From assembly GCA_021732545.1 (NCBI GenBank), contig JAKFUW010000047.1, positions 1 to 7,189 on the forward strand: a DNA stretch of 7,189 nt. Direction: 5' to 3'. The notes under the pieces are model-generated. The model was not told the DNA's origin. It did not search any database and was given only the letters and a program-made list of their open reading frames with translations. The first letter of the stretch is position 1, and the number at the start of each line of letters is the position of its first letter. This document shows positions 5,833 through 7,189 of the stretch, in pieces. The stretch comes from Alphaproteobacteria bacterium. Its GTDB lineage: Bacteria; Pseudomonadota; Alphaproteobacteria; Rickettsiales; UBA3002. The position numbers and the translations under genes are program-made.

Positions 5833-5837
5833 AGGAG
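5833..5837 (+). promoter_or_regulatory. Ribosome-binding site of rplY
   Basis: AGGAG lies 7 bases before the ATG at 5845. It directly follows the last heptad of the repeat array, so folding of that array could affect ribosome access. Confidence 0.8.
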
Positions 5838-5844
5838 ATAAAAA

Positions 5845-6549
5845 ATGAAAGCGGCCATCACATTTGAAGCGTCTATGCGCACCAACTCAGGCAAAGGTGC
5901 CGCGCGCGCGATTCGCCGGACTGGCAACGTTCCTGCGGTGATTTATTCCGAAGGCAAAGCAGGCGACATGGTAACTTTGTCATCCAACGCGCTGACCCGT
6001 GAATATCGCCGTTGTGGTTTCATGAGCAAAATCGTGGAAATTAAAACCGATAAGCAAAGCTTTTATGCGTTGCCAAAAGAGATTTTATTTCACCCTGTTA
6101 CTGATATGATCGAGCATGCTGACTTTTTACGTGTAAACGAAAAATCGACCATCAAAGTGCGCGTGCCAGTTCGTTTCCTCAATCAGGAAAAATCAATCGG
6201 CCTCAAGCGCGGCGGCGTGATGAATGTGGTGCGCCACGATCTGGAGCTGATTTGTAGCCTGTCTGATATTCCAAGCCATATCGATATCGACATGCAGGCT
6301 GTGAATATCGGCGATTCGATTCACATCAGCCATGTGACGCTACCCAAGGGCGCGACACCTGCTATTCGTAGCCGCGATTTTACTATTGTAACGGTTGCGG
6401 GTCGCGGTGGTAAGGCGGATGTGGAAGAAGATGCCGCTGCGCCCAAAGCGGCTGAAGTGGTTGCCACCAAGGTCAAAGCCGTGGATGGTGCTGCTGCTGC
6501 CGGTAAAGCTCCTGCCAAGGCTGCTGCGAAACCTGCTGCGAAAAAATAA
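5845..6549 (+). CDS. rplY: 50S ribosomal protein L25/general stress protein Ctc
   Basis: L25 binds 5S rRNA in the large ribosomal subunit. The 234-residue product is the long Ctc/TL5 type with two domains: an N-terminal L25 beta-barrel (about 4-95), with RTNSGKGAARAIRRTGNVPAVIY typical of the rRNA-binding start and HADFLRV at its end, then the TL5 C-terminal beta domain (about 100-186), with VRVPVRFLNQEKSIGLKRGGVMNVVRHDLEL. Residues from about 190 form a tail that starts acidic (DVEED) and becomes a low-complexity Ala/Lys/Pro run ending in AAKK. Such tails occur in other alphaproteobacterial L25 proteins and are probably disordered. The start at 5845 has an AGGAG site at good spacing. It sits between prs and pth, as is usual in this class, 31 bases before pth. 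Confidence 0.95.
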   Translation: MKAAITFEASMRTNSGKGAARAIRRTGNVPAVIYSEGKAGDMVTLSSNALTREYRRCGFMSKIVEIKTDKQSFYALPKEILFHPVTDMIEHADFLRVNEKSTIKVRVPVRFLNQEKSIGLKRGGVMNVVRHDLELICSLSDIPSHIDIDMQAVNIGDSIHISHVTLPKGATPAIRSRDFTIVTVAGRGGKADVEEDAAAPKAAEVVATKVKAVDGAAAAGKAPAKAAAKPAAKK

Positions 6550-6569
6550 TTCCTTCTGAGATCGATATG

Positions 6570-6575
6570 AGGAGG
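6570..6575 (+). promoter_or_regulatory. Strong ribosome-binding site of pth
   Basis: AGGAGG, the full Shine-Dalgarno consensus, ends 5 bases before the ATG at 6581. It is the best-matching site in the window and confirms the pth start. Confidence 0.85.
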
Positions 6576-6580
6576 ATTAT

Positions 6581-7189
6581 ATGTGGCTGATTGTAGGCCT
6601 CGGTAATCCTGGCGCATCTTACCTCTATCATCGACACAATGTCGGCTTTATGCTGGTGGATGCGATTGTAAAGCATTATGGTGCTGGCGGCTACAAATCC
6701 AAATTTTCGTCTCATCTTGTGGATGCAATGGTTGGTGATCAGAAGGTGATGCTGTGTAAGCCGCAAAGCTTTATGAATCTTTCAGGCCAAGCGGTTGGCG
6801 AAATTTCCCGTTTTTATCATATCGAGCCATCGCACGTTTTTGTGCTGCATGATGAGCTGGATCTATTGCCCGCTAAAGTGCGCATTAAGCTTGGAGGCGG
6901 CCATGGCGGACATAATGGTTTGCGCAATATCGATCAGCATATTGGCAAAGAGTATTGGCGGTTGCGCTTTGGTATTGGGCATCCGGGCCACAAGGACCGC
7001 GTACATGATTATGTCCTAAGCCCTTTTGCCAAAGACGAACAGGCTGACATTCACGACACCATCGACATCGTTGCCAAACAGATTGGCCTGATGTGGCAAC
7101 AAGGCCACGAAGCACTGATGACTAAGATTGCGCTTGCATCTGCTCCGCCAGCCACTACAACCAAACAGGTAAAATCAGAAGATCTATAG
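6581..7189 (+). CDS. pth: Peptidyl-tRNA hydrolase (bacterial Pth1)
   Basis: Pth cleaves the ester bond of peptidyl-tRNAs released early from ribosomes, recycling the tRNA; it is essential in E. coli. The 202-residue protein has all key residues: Asn9 in GLGNPG, catalytic His19 in HRHNVGFM, Asn66 in KPQSFMNLSG, Asp91 in LHDELDL (which activates His19) and Asn112 in GGHGGHNGLRNI. RLRFGIGHPG (127-136) and VHDYVLSPF (141-149) are also typical. The last 20 or so residues (APPATTTKQVKSEDL) are a polar extension likely to be flexible. The start is fixed by AGGAGG 5 bases upstream. It is probably co-transcribed with rplY, 31 bases upstream, coupling translation-related functions. The TAG stop is the last codon of the window, so the gene is complete. 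Confidence 0.97.
   Translation: MWLIVGLGNPGASYLYHRHNVGFMLVDAIVKHYGAGGYKSKFSSHLVDAMVGDQKVMLCKPQSFMNLSGQAVGEISRFYHIEPSHVFVLHDELDLLPAKVRIKLGGGHGGHNGLRNIDQHIGKEYWRLRFGIGHPGHKDRVHDYVLSPFAKDEQADIHDTIDIVAKQIGLMWQQGHEALMTKIALASAPPATTTKQVKSEDL

Overview
The window carries ordinary chromosomal housekeeping genes, almost certainly from an alphaproteobacterium of moderate GC content. The evidence is gene content plus gene order: a pteridine-reductase-like SDR, uvrC and pgsA in one minus-strand run, and prs, rplY (the long Ctc/TL5 type) and pth in one plus-strand run, both arrangements I know from Alphaproteobacteria. The branched-chain aminotransferase is also of the alphaproteobacterial type. I cannot name the genus. 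The presence of prs and ilvE argues against a strongly reduced Rickettsia-like genome, although palindromic intergenic repeats of the kind seen here are common in Rickettsiales and other Alphaproteobacteria.

Layout. Bases 1-314 are the 3' end of a pgeF/yfiH-type gene (+). After a 56-base gap with a perfect short palindrome comes ilvE (371-1249, +). ilvE converges on a minus-strand run read right to left: SDR (4663-3914), uvrC (3909-2053) and pgsA (1907-1377). The SDR stop and the uvrC start are 4 bases apart, so those two are probably translationally coupled. pgsA is bracketed by two related palindromic repeat elements (1254-1368 and 1934-2034). A 106-base divergent region (4664-4769) separates the SDR from prs and contains a palindromic decamer that gives a perfect TATAAT on both strands. 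Rightwards follow prs (4770-5705), a 139-base gap holding an unusual inverted array of 7-base repeats, rplY (5845-6549) and pth (6581-7189), which ends exactly at the window edge. No gene-free stretch exceeds 300 bases.

How the genes work together. The minus-strand run joins DNA nucleotide excision repair (UvrC), phosphatidylglycerol synthesis (PgsA) and a probable pterin/folate reductase; they share transcription rather than a pathway. The plus-strand run joins PRPP supply (Prs) with translation: 5S rRNA-binding protein L25 and peptidyl-tRNA hydrolase. ilvE performs the last step of Leu/Ile/Val synthesis or the first step of their breakdown.

Nothing in the coding content looks like a new system. 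All genes look intact, with their key catalytic residues in place, except pgeF, which is cut by the window edge. The interesting material is intergenic: the heptad-repeat element that abuts the rplY ribosome-binding site, the two palindromic elements around pgsA, and the shared divergent -10 with a probably leaderless SDR transcript.
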